This document shows positions 9,795 to 21,784 of a stretch of 64,000 nt of DNA, in pieces. The translations under genes and the position numbers were made by a program. The DNA lies in the NCBI GenBank assembly GCA_949126835.1, contig OX421505.1, positions 9,191,783 to 9,255,782 of the forward strand. The letters run 5' to 3'. The stretch's first letter is position 1, and each line of letters begins with the position of its first letter. The notes beneath the pieces were generated by a model that saw nothing but the letters and a program-made list of their open reading frames with translations, had not been told where the DNA came from and did no database searches. This DNA is from Anisus vortex. Its lineage: Eukaryota; Mollusca; Gastropoda; Planorbidae.

Positions 9795-11132
9795 ATATAA
9801 GAGTCACAACTTTAAAGTTTTGGAGAAGGGTAATGTACTGTTATTCCAAAATATAGGGTAGAAGGAACAGGTGAAGAAATTTGTTCCATGCCCTTCCTGT
9901 AAAGGCATGTACAAGAAAAACAAGTTAGCAGTCCATTCTCTCAAATGCAACAGTGTGCCAAGAAGAAAAGCTTATAACATAAGGAAGGTAATCTAATGCT
10001 TCCAGTACCACCAAACATTCCTAAATCCATGTGGCAAAATGTGCTCCAAAAAATGAAAGATGACGTGGCAATGCATGCTAAAAAGGATAGTCTGATCATT
10101 GCTTTTGGGGAGAGAATCTACAATAGACGGGATGTAGAGGAACACACTGCAGATCACGTAAGCGGTAGGATGCGCGAGCTCTCCAGGCTTGTGATGGACT
10201 TGAAAAAGGAATCAAACAATGAGATATCTACCCTCACAGATGCACTGCAGGTAAAAAAAACTTTGACTCTCTCATCAGATCAGTTCGAAATGTTGCAGAG
10301 TACACAGATGAAACGCACAACTTTAAAATGGGCTCATTGGCAAGAAAGCTAGGATACTCCGTTCAGACATGTGCGGCAATTTTAAAATCAAAAGCTATTC
10401 AAAATTCAGATAAAGATGGGATTGAAATCTCTTTTCAGTGGTAACTGGAAGGACCACATTTCAGCAATGGCAGGTCAATCATTAGAAAAGGAGAGATTCA
10501 ACAAACCCCATCTATTGCCATGTTGCAGAGATGTACAGAAGTTGTACAGTTATGTGAAAGATATAAAAACTAATGATTATCCATATCTTGCAAAGGCAGC
10601 ACTGTGTGAGATTTCACTGTTCAACCGGAAAGGAGGTGGGGAAGTTCAACGAATGACAATGGAGACATATGAAAAGGGCAAAAAAAATCAAGAACCCCCG
10701 GACGAAGAGATTGTGAAGTCGTTGACTCCTACTGAAAGAATTTTTATGAACACTTTAGCTCGTGTGGAAATTAGAGGCAAATTTAACAGAAGAGTTGCGG
10801 TTCTTTTGACCAGTACAATGATAGAAAAGATTGATAAGATCATCAGCCTAAAAATTGAAATGTCAATTGAAAGCAAGTACCTGTTTGCTACACCTAATGG
10901 TGACAGGCCATACCGCGGAAGTGATGCAATCCGTGTCATGGCAGCTGATGCAGGTGTTTCTAACCCGCAGTTATTAACATGGACTGCCCTTAGAAAGCAA
11001 ATTGCAACCATGTCCCAGGCAATGGAAATAACTGAGACTGAGCAAGACCAGCTTGCCCAGTTTTTAGGGCATGATATCCGGGTTCATCGATCCTTTTATC
11101 GTTTGCCTCTTGATGTTGTGGAGAAAACATAA
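9795..11132 (+). pseudogene. tyrosine-recombinase-like (Crypton-like) element gene with N-terminal zinc finger
   Basis: An exon ending at 9987 (AAG|gtaatc) encodes a C2HC finger, CPSCKGMYKKNKLAVHSLKC. A second block (9996-10250) encodes a helical N-terminal domain (VPPNIPKSMWQNVLQKMKDD). After frameshifts near 10255 and 10415, a third block (to 11132) encodes a domain ending TALRKQIATMS ... LAQFLGHDIRVHRSFYRLP. The late order R, then L-G-H, then a Tyr about ten residues on fits box II and the nucleophile of tyrosine recombinases. The usual first His of box II reads Thr. Such zinc-finger/YR genes are abundant as multicopy genes in aquatic animals. I infer a Crypton-like origin. Two or more frameshifts make this copy inactive. 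Confidence 0.5.
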
Positions 11133-11221
11133 TGAGAAAACATAATAATATAATTATAATTATACACAACAAATTTTATTATAGTTATAAAGAAACACAG
11201 GTTTGCAGCATAATATAATAT

Positions 11222-11356
11222 GATAAAATTTAATCTACATGCAATAACATCATTCCAAATGCAATGGTCAGTGCAGGTCTTCCTGAGCATTGAAAAAATA
11301 CGCTCACAAGGCGCGCTAGAGTGGGGAATTGTGAGTATCCCCTTCATGACTAGAGA
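11222..11356 (-). pseudogene. hAT transposase C-terminal dimerisation fragment
   Basis: On the minus strand the frame reads ILTIPHSSAPCERIFSMLRK followed by TCTDHC and a short leucine-poor tail. The IPHS-x-A-x-x-ER-x-FS-x-(V/L)RK signature is the hAT dimerisation region near the transposase C-terminus. Nothing else of that transposase is seen. It is wedged between the YR element (left) and the Ty3-like integrase fragment (right). Confidence 0.75.
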
Positions 11357-11374
11357 GTTGGGGATACTCGTAGG

Positions 11375-13852
11375 ACAACTTTGTCCTGCTGTGATCAATA
11401 AGAAGGATGCCAAACATATAGCTCCTTTACAAATGACTGATACAATAGACAAGCCATTTTATAAAATTGCAGTTGACATAATTGGTCCAATGAAACAAAC
11501 TAAGACTTCTAAAGCTAAGTTTGCATTAACTGTAATAGACATGGGCAGTAGGTGGGTTGAAGTTGTACTTTTAAGAGAAATAACTGCTGAAAGAGTCTGT
11601 AATGGGTTAATACCTATCTTTTGTAGATTTGGATTTCCTAAGGTAATCTTAAGTGATAATGGAACTCAATTTAAAGCAAAACTAACCCAAGCTTTTACTC
11701 AAATGTTTAATATCACACAAATTTTCAGTTCAATATATCATCCAGAATCTAATGTAATGATTGAGCGAGCTAACCAAACAATTAAACAAATGATAGCTAA
11801 AGTATGTTAGGAACATCCATTTGAATGGGATGATTTCCTACCTGCTTATTCTGTTTGCCTATAGACAATCTATTTATGAAAGTACAGGTTGTCACGATTC
11901 TGGACTAAAACCGTGACTCTTAGCACTCATACATAGATTATAGCGTAGATAGTAGGATAGAACCATAGGTTAGCGTAGAGTTAGATTAGAAAGAACGAGT
12001 AGCCTGGAACTATTACCTCCTCCCTCTCTCACGCAAAAGGAACACCCCAACCACCCCCTTCTTCACCTGTTCTTTAACCCTCTCTACACTCTTTCATTCC
12101 CGAATTCAGAGTTTGCTAATCAATACGCCCAAACTGGTACCAAAACCGTGAATGAATGAAGTGTGAATCTTAATGTATATATTCTATTATAATTTTAACT
12201 ATTTATTCATGCCGTATCTTAATGTGCTGTATAATAACTATTCACTCAAATTGTTATTTCAAGTTGTTATGTGTAGCCATTACGCTATAAACTCCCTTGT
12301 ACACCCACCCCACCTCCCCCGTGAAAACCCCCACTTACCCCCCCCTCCTCCTATCACCCAAGGGCGGCGACTCGCTAGCTAACCTTTGAGACGGTCAATG
12401 TTTTCGCATCTACTTAATATCCCCTCAGCCGAAAACCCACGCCAGCCATTCGAATGACCACTTAAAATTATATCAAAGGGAGATAATTCCCTTCACTCAG
12501 CATGACGTATGTATCAATCGTCTTTTATCTAGACTAACCCCACCCACTTCGACCCCCCCCCGTCTCCCTTGTTCACCCCGCTGAGTGCGGGCGGCAATAA
12601 TTATTTCATCTACACCCTATTCGCAATTTTGGCAATATAAATGTCCACCCACCCCCAACTCCATTTTTGGCTCCAATAAGCCTTTTTCCTTTATGTAAAT
12701 ATATGTTCGAAAGGACCAATGGGAATTATATGTAAATAAAGTTAATGTAATCACCCAATCAAACTGAGGAGCTTTTCACGTGATCAACGTCTACGAAAAG
12801 CCGCTCAACTAGGTTTTAGTTAGTCTGGCTCAGGTCTCGAGGAAGACGCATCGTCTTAGCTTATCTCCCGAGTTGCATCTTGGACTTGCAGATAATTAGT
12901 CAGTAACGTAATTCCTCAGTATAGTTGTGTAGCCTAAAATTGGATTACATAAACAGTACCATATACTAAGCGTAGACTTTCTGTGCATATATCTCAAGTA
13001 CTATATCGCTCCTCGCATGTCATATATATATAGCTGTTTAGCCAGTAACCATATGTCAGTAGTATAGTTGTGTAGCCTAATTTTGGATTCCATAACACTC
13101 GCATATACTAGTGTCAATATTGCTGTATAACTTCACATGTATTTCTCACCATTGGATATTCGAACGTAATAAACACCTGAACAGTAACCAGTGATTTGCT
13201 TGATTATCTTAGAACTGTTTGTTTGTATACTCTGTAACATCTTAAACGAGCCAAGGAGAGAGATAATCATTGTTCAAGGACGATTGCAGCAGCATCGGTA
13301 TCTCATACCCCACGACAACCGCCACCAGTAACCATTAACCCCACTCAACCCCCCCCCCCCCGAACCCCTCTCAGTGTCAACATTGTGACGAATTGCTCAC
13401 ACCAACAGCAACGTTGTGACACAGGTTATTCACCGTTTGAATTAATTCTTGGTAAGAATCCCAATGGACCATTAAATAATTTTAGGTCACAAGTGTTAGG
13501 CATTAAAGATACAAAAATGTCACCATTTGACCTAATAAACAAAACAGAACAACACATGAAAACAGCATATGAATTTGCTGTCAAAAAGAATCAAGAAATA
13601 AAGACTAAAACTGTAAACATAGAAAATGTTCATAAAAACATAAGAAAATTAGAAATTGGAAATAAAGTACTTGTTTATTTACCAATTGGTAGTGGTAATA
13701 CCATGGAATGGAAGGGTCCTTTTGAAATAGTACACAAGTTATCTGATGTGACTTACAAAATAAACATAGATGATAAAGAACAAATTGTTCACATAAACAA
13801 TTTAAGAGCTTATGAAGAAAACCAAATCAGAAAACAAAAGAAAAATAATTGA
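11375..13852 (+). pseudogene. Ty3-like integrase, split by an LTR-like insertion
   Basis: Left part (11375-11889): integrase core with KIAVDIIGP (first Asp), SDNGTQF (second Asp) and NVMIERANQT (catalytic Glu), plus stops near 11807 and 11864. Right part (13422-13852): TGYSPFELILGKNP and the C-terminal domain (VLVYLPIG, WKGPFEIVHKL, VHINNLRAY). The reading frame continues cleanly across the insertion once the CAGGT duplication is counted once. Everything upstream of the integrase core (gag, protease, RT) is missing. A G-run/purine tract and LTR-like DNA follow at 15.09-15.53 kb, so this looks like the truncated 3' half of one element. Confidence 0.85.
11890..13421. mobile_element. 1.53-kb LTR-like insertion with 5-bp target duplication
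   Basis: The segment begins TGTCAC and ends GTGACA, the short inverted ends expected of an LTR. It is flanked on both sides by CAGGT (11885-11889 and 13422-13426). Removing it and one CAGGT restores the integrase frame of the host element. It has no credible ORF. It has a diverged internal duplication (agtatagttgtgtagcctaa near 12920 and again near 13060), a polyadenylation-type aataaa near 13168 and a C run near 13350. The most likely reading is a solo LTR of an unrelated, long-LTR retrotransposon. Confidence 0.75.
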
Positions 13853-13989
13853 AAATAAATCAGAAAATGGATATTAACAAAACATTGCACACAAAAATAA
13901 CATTGAATAAATGCTGTGTAATTCTAAGAAACTATATAACAGAGAAACCAGGTATAACCAATAAAATTATGCATAGAATAGAACATAAC

Positions 13990-14655
13990 CAGACATGCCT
14001 ACCGTTCCGCTTTTGGCGTATTTGTTCCGCTTTTTTATTAAAAAACACACTTTGTTACGCCGTTACGCTTTTTACTAGTTTTGTTACGCCAAATTGAAAA
14101 GTTTGGGTTTTTCATGGGTTGAAATATAGTCCGTGTCTAGGTTGATAAAACAAAGGCACAAAAAAGTCGCAATGCTATAATTATCATTACTTGGGTTTTC
14201 TGGGTTTATTAAGAGAGATATTGTGGGCTTTTCTAACGTTTTTTGCGGCATTACTCGTGTTTGGCAATTAATATTCTTTTCCTTTACTGTATTGCTAAGA
14301 TTGTGAAAATGTCTAAACGTCCTGGCTCAGAAAGTTTAAATATGACTTGTTCAAATTGTAAAAAAACTAATTCAGTGTTATTGGAAGGAATATTCAGAGG
14401 AGTTTATTCAGCAAATGTGAATTTAATGTTCTTTGTAGGCCTACCAGATCTAGATCCATTGCGAATTGTCTGTGAAACGTAAGCCTACCTACATTTTAAA
14501 TCTAATAATAGGCCCTTTTTTTTTTCTTTTTTTTTTTTTTTTTTTTATATATTATAAAAGATTGTCAGATAAAGAGTGTTCCGCTTTTTTGATGAAAAAT
14601 CCTCTTTTTCATCAAGATTGTTCCTCTTTTTAGTCCTTAGGGGTAGGCATGTCTG
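13990..14655. mobile_element. MITE family M1, copy 1 (14-bp TIR, 6-bp TSD)
   Basis: The ends are perfect inverted repeats, CAGACATGCCTACC and GGTAGGCATGTCTG, flanked by CATAAC on both sides (13984-13989 and 14656-14661). The interior repeats words such as gttccgctttt near both ends. It also contains a short relic frame (ATG at 14310; SESLNMTCSNCKK) that is shared with copy 2. It is inserted in the 3' region of the Ty3-like element. Confidence 0.85.
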
Positions 14656-15093
14656 CATAACCTATAGAAATCAAGAATTTGTAAATATTGCTGATAGATA
14701 GTCTAGATAACCTTGATAAATTAGCCTAATAACTATCTACACATATCACAGACATACAATAAATTGTCTAAACAAATCAAAAAAATAATATCAGCAAATC
14801 TGAATTAGATTAGACAATACAAAAAGTTAATTGTCTATGGCTAATTGTCAATGTAAACATTAGACATCATTCTTTGTGTCTTTTGATTATTTTGTACCTA
14901 TGAATTTTTTTTTTGTAAACTAAATTTTTTGTTGGTACATATATTGCATTAATTATTATGATTATTGTATGGATTATTACATGAATTATTATAGGCATTA
15001 ATTAAGATTAACATTTTTTCATTCGATGATTGTAAACATTTTTCGTATATTCATTCAAAAATAAAAAATGATGAATTTATAATTTTTTCCTAT

Positions 15094-15526
15094 GGGGGGG
15101 GGGGGGTAATGCTATGATGCAAGGGAAATGATTCATGTAAATCAATTGTTATATTAAGACAAGCAAGAGTTATCCAAAATTGTACACACTTGTACACAAT
15201 TTTGTACACAAGACTAGTATAATTCTAAAACGCAGTAGTTGCATAAAAACTACATGAGATTAGCACGAGAATCTTGAATAAAACATAGAACATAGTCACG
15301 TGACCAGACTTGCGGATAGTTTAGTCTACTGCAGGATCTTGAAGTAAATGGACGTATGAAAATTATTAGTATGGACTCAGAGGAATTATCATATTCTTGG
15401 ACTTGTAATATTATTTCATTGGAGTTATGTTAATTGTGCTTAATGTGATTAAATATAATATGCTGCAGAGGCGTGTTCCTTTCATTTATATATAATTGAA
15501 AGTGTTGAATCTGTCGATGTTAGACA
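15094..15526 (+). repeat. purine tract and putative 3' LTR of the Ty3-like fragment
   Basis: A run of 13 G (15094-15106) lies where a polypurine tract would be. After it comes frame-free DNA with a TG start near 15110 and a TAGACA end near 15526. The end portion (gtgattaaatataatatgctgca near 15447) resembles sequences near 3.77 kb and 35.19 kb. The boundaries are tentative because no 5' LTR is available for comparison. Confidence 0.35.
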
Positions 15527-15855
15527 GCAGAAGAAAAGGTAAAAATTAATCTAATGAAAAATAACATACGATCCTAACAAAATGAATTATTGTTTAATGG
15601 GCAAGACCAAAGAACCCCATTAACAATTAGGTTAGGGCACTTGTATAGCGCGTCATCAAAACGTCATCAAAACGCGTCATAAAAAACCGGCGCCGTTCTG
15701 TCTTGAAAGCATAGGCAGGCCTACTTCAAAAGACTTTTTTTGTGTCGACCCACTATAGTGTTAGGAACTTGAGTATGGACAGTTACTTAGATTAGATGTA
15801 GAAACAGATACATTACTTTCCCTTATGACTAATGGCTGTATTGATCGGCTGTTTT

Positions 15856-16022
15856 CAGTGCCGTTGCAAGGGATTTGGCGGCCCGGGGCCTTGGCCTCTT
15901 TAGGAGCCGCTGCATTTTTACATTCGACATTATCACATGAGAAAAAAATATTCAGACACTCCCATCAAGTAGGGGCCCGGGGGGACTTTCGAATTTGGAC
16001 CCTTCCCGTAGCTACGCCACTG
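15856..16022. mobile_element. short hAT-type MITE
   Basis: The left end is CAGTGCCGTTGCAAGGG and the right end (reverse complement) CAGTGGCGTAGCTACGGG. The flanks are gctgtttt (15848-15855) and gttgtttt (16023-16030), an 8-bp duplication with one change. CAGTG ends and an 8-bp duplication are the hAT pattern. At 167 bp it cannot encode a transposase. Confidence 0.75.
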
Positions 16023-16215
16023 GTTGTTTTAAATAAGTGAAGCGCTGTGTTTGCCTGATATGCATGATTGAAACCATTTTTTAAAGGAAAGTTTCCAAAT
16101 TAGGGTGAATATTTAGTAACTTTTATGTTTAAATGGTATACATTTTTGAGAAGTTAGGCCTAAAAGGCAGTATAACCCCCGAAAGTCAGAATGCAACTTA
16201 TCCACAGGTGTTGTG

Positions 16216-16440
16216 TTTTTTTTTAATATGGTAGTTTAGGGAGATATTATATGCACCAGTTCAGAATAAGCTACTCCCCCACTGTGGACTATTTCCCCCT
16301 TGCACTATTTGCCCCTCCTTACCTAACTACACCTAGCTGCTGTAAGGTTTTATATTTTTGTAGCTGGATTTTAATAGGCTTAATGATCCTAATGATTGGA
16401 AAGTAATCAAATTGTATTATCTACATGTCCTTTACAATAG
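16216..16440. repeat. dispersed repeat R1, copy 1
   Basis: The sequence gggagatattatatgcacc...gaggttttat-like...taggcttaatgat is repeated with divergence at 17577-17760. The two copies lie about 1.36 kb apart, one just outside and one inside the 16679-17911 composite element. Confidence 0.65.
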
Positions 16441-16845
16441 CAGTTTTTTTCTTGTCATAGTGATAGTTTTTTAAACTTGTAAATCTGTAAGCTTTTTATA
16501 TACTTTTCAATGTAGGCCCATATAAATATTTTCTCTATACTTGTTAATGTAACACTCTATATGTTACAGATGCCCTTATACATGATACTATATTTCCATT
16601 CTCTACCCCCCTCCTTTTATTTTCATAAACCAAATATTTTTTTATTGGTACTTTTTTTTTAAATTAAAGACAGTTAAACAGGGTTCGTACCGTGTCTGGA
16701 AAGTCTGAAATATGTCTGGAATTTGAACACAAGCATTTCAGACTTAAAAATGTCTGGAAAATCTGTACTTTTTAACCAAAACCCCCCAGAGGTCTAAAAT
16801 ATGTTTGGAATCCTAAAATTGCTACAATCATCTTCATTGCCCTTC

Positions 16846-17420
16846 CAGACATGCCAGACATGTTCCGCTTTTGGTGTATTTGTTCCGCTTTTTACTTGTT
16901 ACGCCAAATTGGAAAGTTTGGGTTTTTCATGTGTTGAAATATAGTCCGTGTCTAGGTTGATAAAACAAAGGCACATATAAGGTCACAATGCTATAATTAT
17001 CACTACTCTTCTAACGTTTTTACGGTATTAAGCTTGTTTGGCAATAAATCTTTTTCCTTCATTTACTGTACGGTATTGGTGAGATTGTGAAAATGACTAA
17101 TTGTCCTGCCTCAGAAAGTTTAAATCTGACTTGTTCAAACTGTAAAAAAAACAAATTCAGTTTTATAGGAAGGAATATTCAGAGAAGTTTATTCAGCAAA
17201 GAAAACTGTGAATTTAATGTTCTTTGTAGGCCTACTAGATCTAGATCCATTGCTTGCAAATTGTCTTAAAACGTAGGCCTACCTACATTTTAGATAGGCA
17301 TGTTCCTCTTTTTTTTAAATTAAAGATTATTAGATAAAGAGTGTTCCTCTTTTTTGTTGAATATTCCTCTTTTTCATCAAGATTGTTCCTCTTTTGAGTC
17401 CTTAGGGGTAGGCATGTTTG
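16846..17420. mobile_element. MITE family M1, copy 2 (6-bp TSD)
   Basis: It begins CAGACATGCC and ends GGCATGTTTG, flanked by CCCTTC on both sides (16840-16845 and 17421-17426). The interior aligns with copy 1, including the relic frame around 17092 (SESLNLTCSNCKK). Two independent insertions with 6-bp duplications define the target-site length for this family. Confidence 0.85.
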
Positions 17421-17576
17421 CCCTTCACCCCAGCTGGGATAAGGGCCGCCAACCACAAGTCTCCAGAGTCCCTCTGTCCTAAGCCTCTCTAGTTGGTTGG
17501 TTGTAGCTTGTAGGTAAACAAAAACCGGAATACTGGTTTTGAAAACGAAACGGTTTGTTGATTGCTAGGTAATCAT

Positions 17577-17760
17577 GTTAGGGAGAAATTATATGCACAA
17601 GCTCAGAATTAACCTACTATAATCTCCCCCCCCCCACACACACACACTATTTATCCCTCTCTACCTAGATAACACACTGATGTGAGGTTTTATTTTTATA
17701 ACAACATTTTAGTAGGCTTAGTGATTGAAAAGTAAAAGAATTAGATTATCTATGTTCATC
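17577..17760. repeat. dispersed repeat R1, copy 2
   Basis: Diverged second copy of the 16216-16440 sequence. Just upstream, 17511-17575 (aaacaaaaaccggaatactgg) has a relative at about 54372, so this neighbourhood is made of several dispersed repeat pieces. The region 17930-18250 downstream shows only AT-rich DNA and a short cctgaaa-rich repeat ending ggaaccctg. Confidence 0.55.
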
Positions 17761-18254
17761 ATTAAATTGAATTCATCATTAAATCTTTTTTTTTAAATAA
17801 TAAGAATTCAAATTTATAATTAATTATCATTGTAGTCTAAAGTCTATAATTTAAAAAAAAAGGTCTGGAAAATGTCTGGAATGTGATTTTCCAAAAAGAG
17901 TATGAACCCTGGTTAAAGGACTCTATATAATGATCAAAGCTTAATGGTACATATTTAGCTTTCACATTGTAATGTCCTTAAAAATATTTTATTTAATTTT
18001 ATATGTATCTGAGTCATTGTTTAGTGATATAGTGAATTCGGTTTTGCAGTGCCTCCTGAAATTTTAGATTTTCTCCTGAAAAACTCCTGAAAACCACCTG
18101 AAATTTTGATTTGAGTTTGGTGCAGGAACCCTGTAAGCTATATTTTATAGGCCTATAGTATAATTATATAGCATAAATATAACCATTATTTATATAATAA
18201 TTATAGCCTAGGCTATATAATAGACTTACTTTGTGGAAAAAAATAGTTTTCATT

Positions 18255-21200
18255 TCAATTATAACTACACACTCGTGTGGAGTTTTTGATCTTCCATCGA
18301 GCGCCTCCCCAGGGGAGTGCAATGCCCACCAGATATGGTAGGTACCGGGGAAATCAAATACCCGGGGCGGACCAAAATCAGAACCTGCTGCCTTGCAGGA
18401 AGTGGAGGGATCCACAAAGGCTAGGGAACCTAACCCGAAAAAATAGGCAGCGACCCAGAAAGCTGAGAGGGGAATCCTCCCCATATGGTTGTGCGCAGGG
18501 CTAACAACCCAGCCATATAAAAAGAAACTTGTTACAAAAACGCAAACAAAGAACTCAAAAGAAAGCCCGGACCTTGGAAAAGATGGGTCTCCTAACAGAG
18601 ATTTTATGAAGTTGGGTGGCCAAAGCCAACTGGAAACCAACCGACGGACAACCATCCGCTCCACCAGGACCACCACTAATCTAGGAACATGGAACGTAAG
18701 AACCATGTTTGAAACTGGGAAAACTGCCCAAGTTGCTTCTGAAATGCAAAAATACCAACTAGCTATCTTGGGAATAAGCGAGTCTAGATGGACAGGCTCA
18801 TGTCAGACTAAGCTCAGCACAGGGGAACTGCTGCTGTATTCAGGTCATGAAGATGAAAATGCAGCTCACGGCCAAGGAGTGGCACTTATGCTTTCCAGAA
18901 ATGCTCAGAACGCACTTTTGGTATGGGAAGCACACGGTCCACGCAAGGTTTAAGACACAAAAACAGAAAGTCAATATGGACATTCTGCAGGTACATGCTC
19001 CTACTAACTACTAACGATAGTAAAGAAGAAGACAAAGAGGACTTCTACAACAGACTGCGATCCATTGTCCAGAAGTGTCCTAGGAGTAACATGACTATAC
19101 TAATGACTAATGGGCGACCTAAATGCTAAAATAGGCAGCAACAATAATGGCTATGAAGAATGCATGGGAACACAAGGCTTGGGAGAGATGAATGAAAATG
19201 GTGAACGGTTGGCTGATCTATGTGCCTTAGATGGACGGGTCATCGGAGGTAGCCTCTTCAAGCACAAAAATATCCACAAGGCGACATGGATTTCACCAGA
19301 TATGTCAACGGCCAACCAAATCGACCATGTTTGTATATGCAAAAAGTTTCGAAGATCTCTCCAAGATGTTAGGGTTAAAAGAGGTGCAGATGTAGCATCT
19401 ACTTATTGCCAAGATAAAACTTAAACTGAAAAAGAACTGGACAAATGGAAGGAATAAGCGCCAACGTTTTGACACCAACCTCTTGAAAAATGTGTCCAAA
19501 CTAAATGAGTCCAAACTAAAAGAGTTCCAAATTACTATCTCTAACAAGTTCCAGATATTGCAAGACATAGATGAAGAGGAAACAATAGACCAAATATGGA
19601 AAGACATCAGAGAGATCTTCACAACCACATGCGAAGAAGTGTTGGGCCCCCGCCAACAAGTGCATAAAGAATGGATTTCTGCTGAAACTAGGGAGAAAAT
19701 ATAGGAAAAAGAAGGAAATTCTAAACAACAGCCGCACTAGAACTGAAAAGACCAAAGCATCAGCAGAATACACAGAAGCAAATAAAGAAGTGAAACGTAG
19801 TATAAAATCAGATACTACATATAAGGATTAGCAAGTGAAGCAGAAGAAGCAGCTCACCATGGAAAAAAGAGAATTATACAGTGCAATCAAAAAGTTATCT
19901 GGAAAATTCAACAAACCAGAGAGACCAGTCAAAAATAAAGATGGAAAACCGATACCAGATAAAGAGGGTCAGAAAAAGAGATGGATAGAGCATTTTCAAG
20001 AACTTAATCGGCCAGCCCCACAACACACTCTTAACATAGAGCCAGCGGAACAAGATCTAGAGATAGACTGCAGCACACCCACAAAACAAGAAATATTCAG
20101 AGCAATTAAACAATTAAAGAAAGGCAAGGCGGCAGGTCCAGACAGAATACCAGCAGAAGCCTTGACAGCAAACATTACAACCAGCACAGAGATGCTACAC
20201 ACTCTATTCAAGAAGATATGGGAGGAAGAACAGATCCCGATAGAATGGAAAGAAGGCCATCTCATTAAACTTCCAAAGAAAGGGGATCTTAGTCATTGCT
20301 CAAATTATAGAGGATAACTCTGCTGTCCATACCAAGTAAAGTATTTAGCCGAGTACTGCTAAATAGAGTGAGGGAGGCAAAAGACACCCACCTTAGGGAC
20401 CAACAAGCAGGTTTCAGAAAAGACAGATCTTGCACAGACCAGATTGCCACACTGCGACTCACAATGGAACAATCACTGGAGTGGAACTCAGTGGAACAAT
20501 CACTGGAGTGGAACTCAGTGGAACAATCACTGGAGTGGAACTCAGTGGAACAATCACTGGAGTGGAACTCAGTGGAACAATCACTGGAGTGGAACTCGCC
20601 ACTATATATTAACTTCGACTATGAGAAGGCTTTCGATAGTGTTGACAGATGTACTCTGTGGAAACTTCTGAGACACTACGGGGTACCACAAAAATTAACA
20701 AACATAATAAAGGCTTCCTATGAAGGACTATCATGCAGAATCGTTCATGACCACCAAACAACCGAGGCTTTTGGTGTACAGACTGGTGTCAGACAGGGAT
20801 GTCTGCTCTCGCCTTTCTTATTCCTGCTGTCCATTTACTGGATAATGAAAATGTCTACAGAGCAGAAGAGAAATGGCATCCAGTGGACACTATGGAAGCA
20901 ACTTGATGACCTGGATTTTGCAGACGATCTGGCCCTAATATCACACACACAGCAACAAATGCAAGAGAAAACTAACGACGTAGCACACTACTCTGCATGC
21001 ATCGGCCTGAACATACATAGTTAAGATTAACACATCAAGAAGCACACCTATAGCACTGGAAGGAACAATCCTGGAGGAAATGGAAAGCTTCACATATCTC
21101 GGAAGCATCATCGATATACAAGGAAGGACTGATGCTGACATAAAAGCGAGAATCGGCAAGGCGAGAGCAGCATTCAACCTATTGAAAAAGGTCTGGACCA

Positions 21201-21430
21201 GTGGCAACTTGACCCTCAGGACTAAAGTCAGGATATTCAACACCACTGTGAAGCCCGTCTTGTTGTATGGAGCAGAAACATGGCGAACAACAGCAGCTGG
21301 TTCTAGAAAGATACAGTCATTTATTAACTCTTGTCTCCGAAAGATCCTGAGAATATTCTGGCCCATCGTCATCACCAACGAAGAGCTCTGGCGACGCACT
21401 CAGCAGGTCTTGAACTTGAAGATATAATAA
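18255..21430 (+). pseudogene. near full-length RTE-type LINE, broken
   Basis: The GC-richer 5' leader (18255-18670) precedes an APE endonuclease: GTWNVRTMFETGKTAQVASE, ILGISESRWTG, then MGDLNAKIG and NQIDHVC. The RT follows with SNYRG (about 20305), motif A YINFDYEKAFDSVD (about 20610), motif B TGVRQGCLLSPF (about 20785) and motif C LDFADDLALIS (about 20911). The thumb region is MESFTYLGSIIDIQG ... LLYGAETW. The family encodes one endonuclease/RT protein that nicks DNA and copies its RNA in place. About eight frameshifts or stops (for example after SNYRG at 20315) inactivate it. The RT fingers carry a five-copy 27-bp insertion just before motif A. Fragments at 1-392, 1453-1840 and 2935-3150 are the same family. 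Confidence 0.88.
20464..20598 (+). repeat. 27-bp x 5 in-frame tandem repeat inside RT
   Basis: Five units encode (M/V)EQSLEWNS in frame, immediately before the motif A strand (PLYINFDYEKAF). One unit is the expected ancestral state. The four extra units add 36 residues. Confidence 0.95.
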
Positions 21431-21784
21431 AAAAAACTTGATAAAAGTGAGTGGTTTTCTTCTGTAGGTTTTGTGATTGTTTATAGGGTTTGAATTTTAC
21501 TTTAGATGAAAATTTCTATTAAAAAAAAGGATTAGAGATTAGGATGAAAAAAAATATCTTTGAATTCCATTATCAGAGGGACGAAGAACGCCAAGAAGAG
21601 CAAAGAAAAGCGGAGACAAAAATGGTAAAACAAAACCTTGGCCTGATTGTATAAGCTAGATAACATTATTCTTAATTCTCATGAGTGTTCTCCCTAACAG
21701 AAAGAGCACAAGGCGGCAATGACGCAGAGCCTGAAAAATATTACTTTAAGCCTACAAAAGGTTAGTTTGTTTTATACAACTTAG

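Larger units (their letters stand above)
16679..17911. mobile_element. composite hAT-like non-autonomous element with nested MITE
   Basis: The left end is CAGGGTTCGTAC and the right end, reverse complemented, CAGGGTTCATAC. Both flanks read gttaaa (16673-16678 and 17912-17917). The inner edges share gtctggaa words in both halves. A copy of MITE family M1 (16846-17420) sits inside and is therefore younger. CAGGG ends suggest hAT, although only 6 bp of the flanks match. Confidence 0.65.

Noticed and set aside
18164..18706. 180-residue minus-strand ORF over the LINE leader
   Set aside because: Antisense of a GC-rich LINE 5' region. The plus strand carries recognisable LINE protein sequence.
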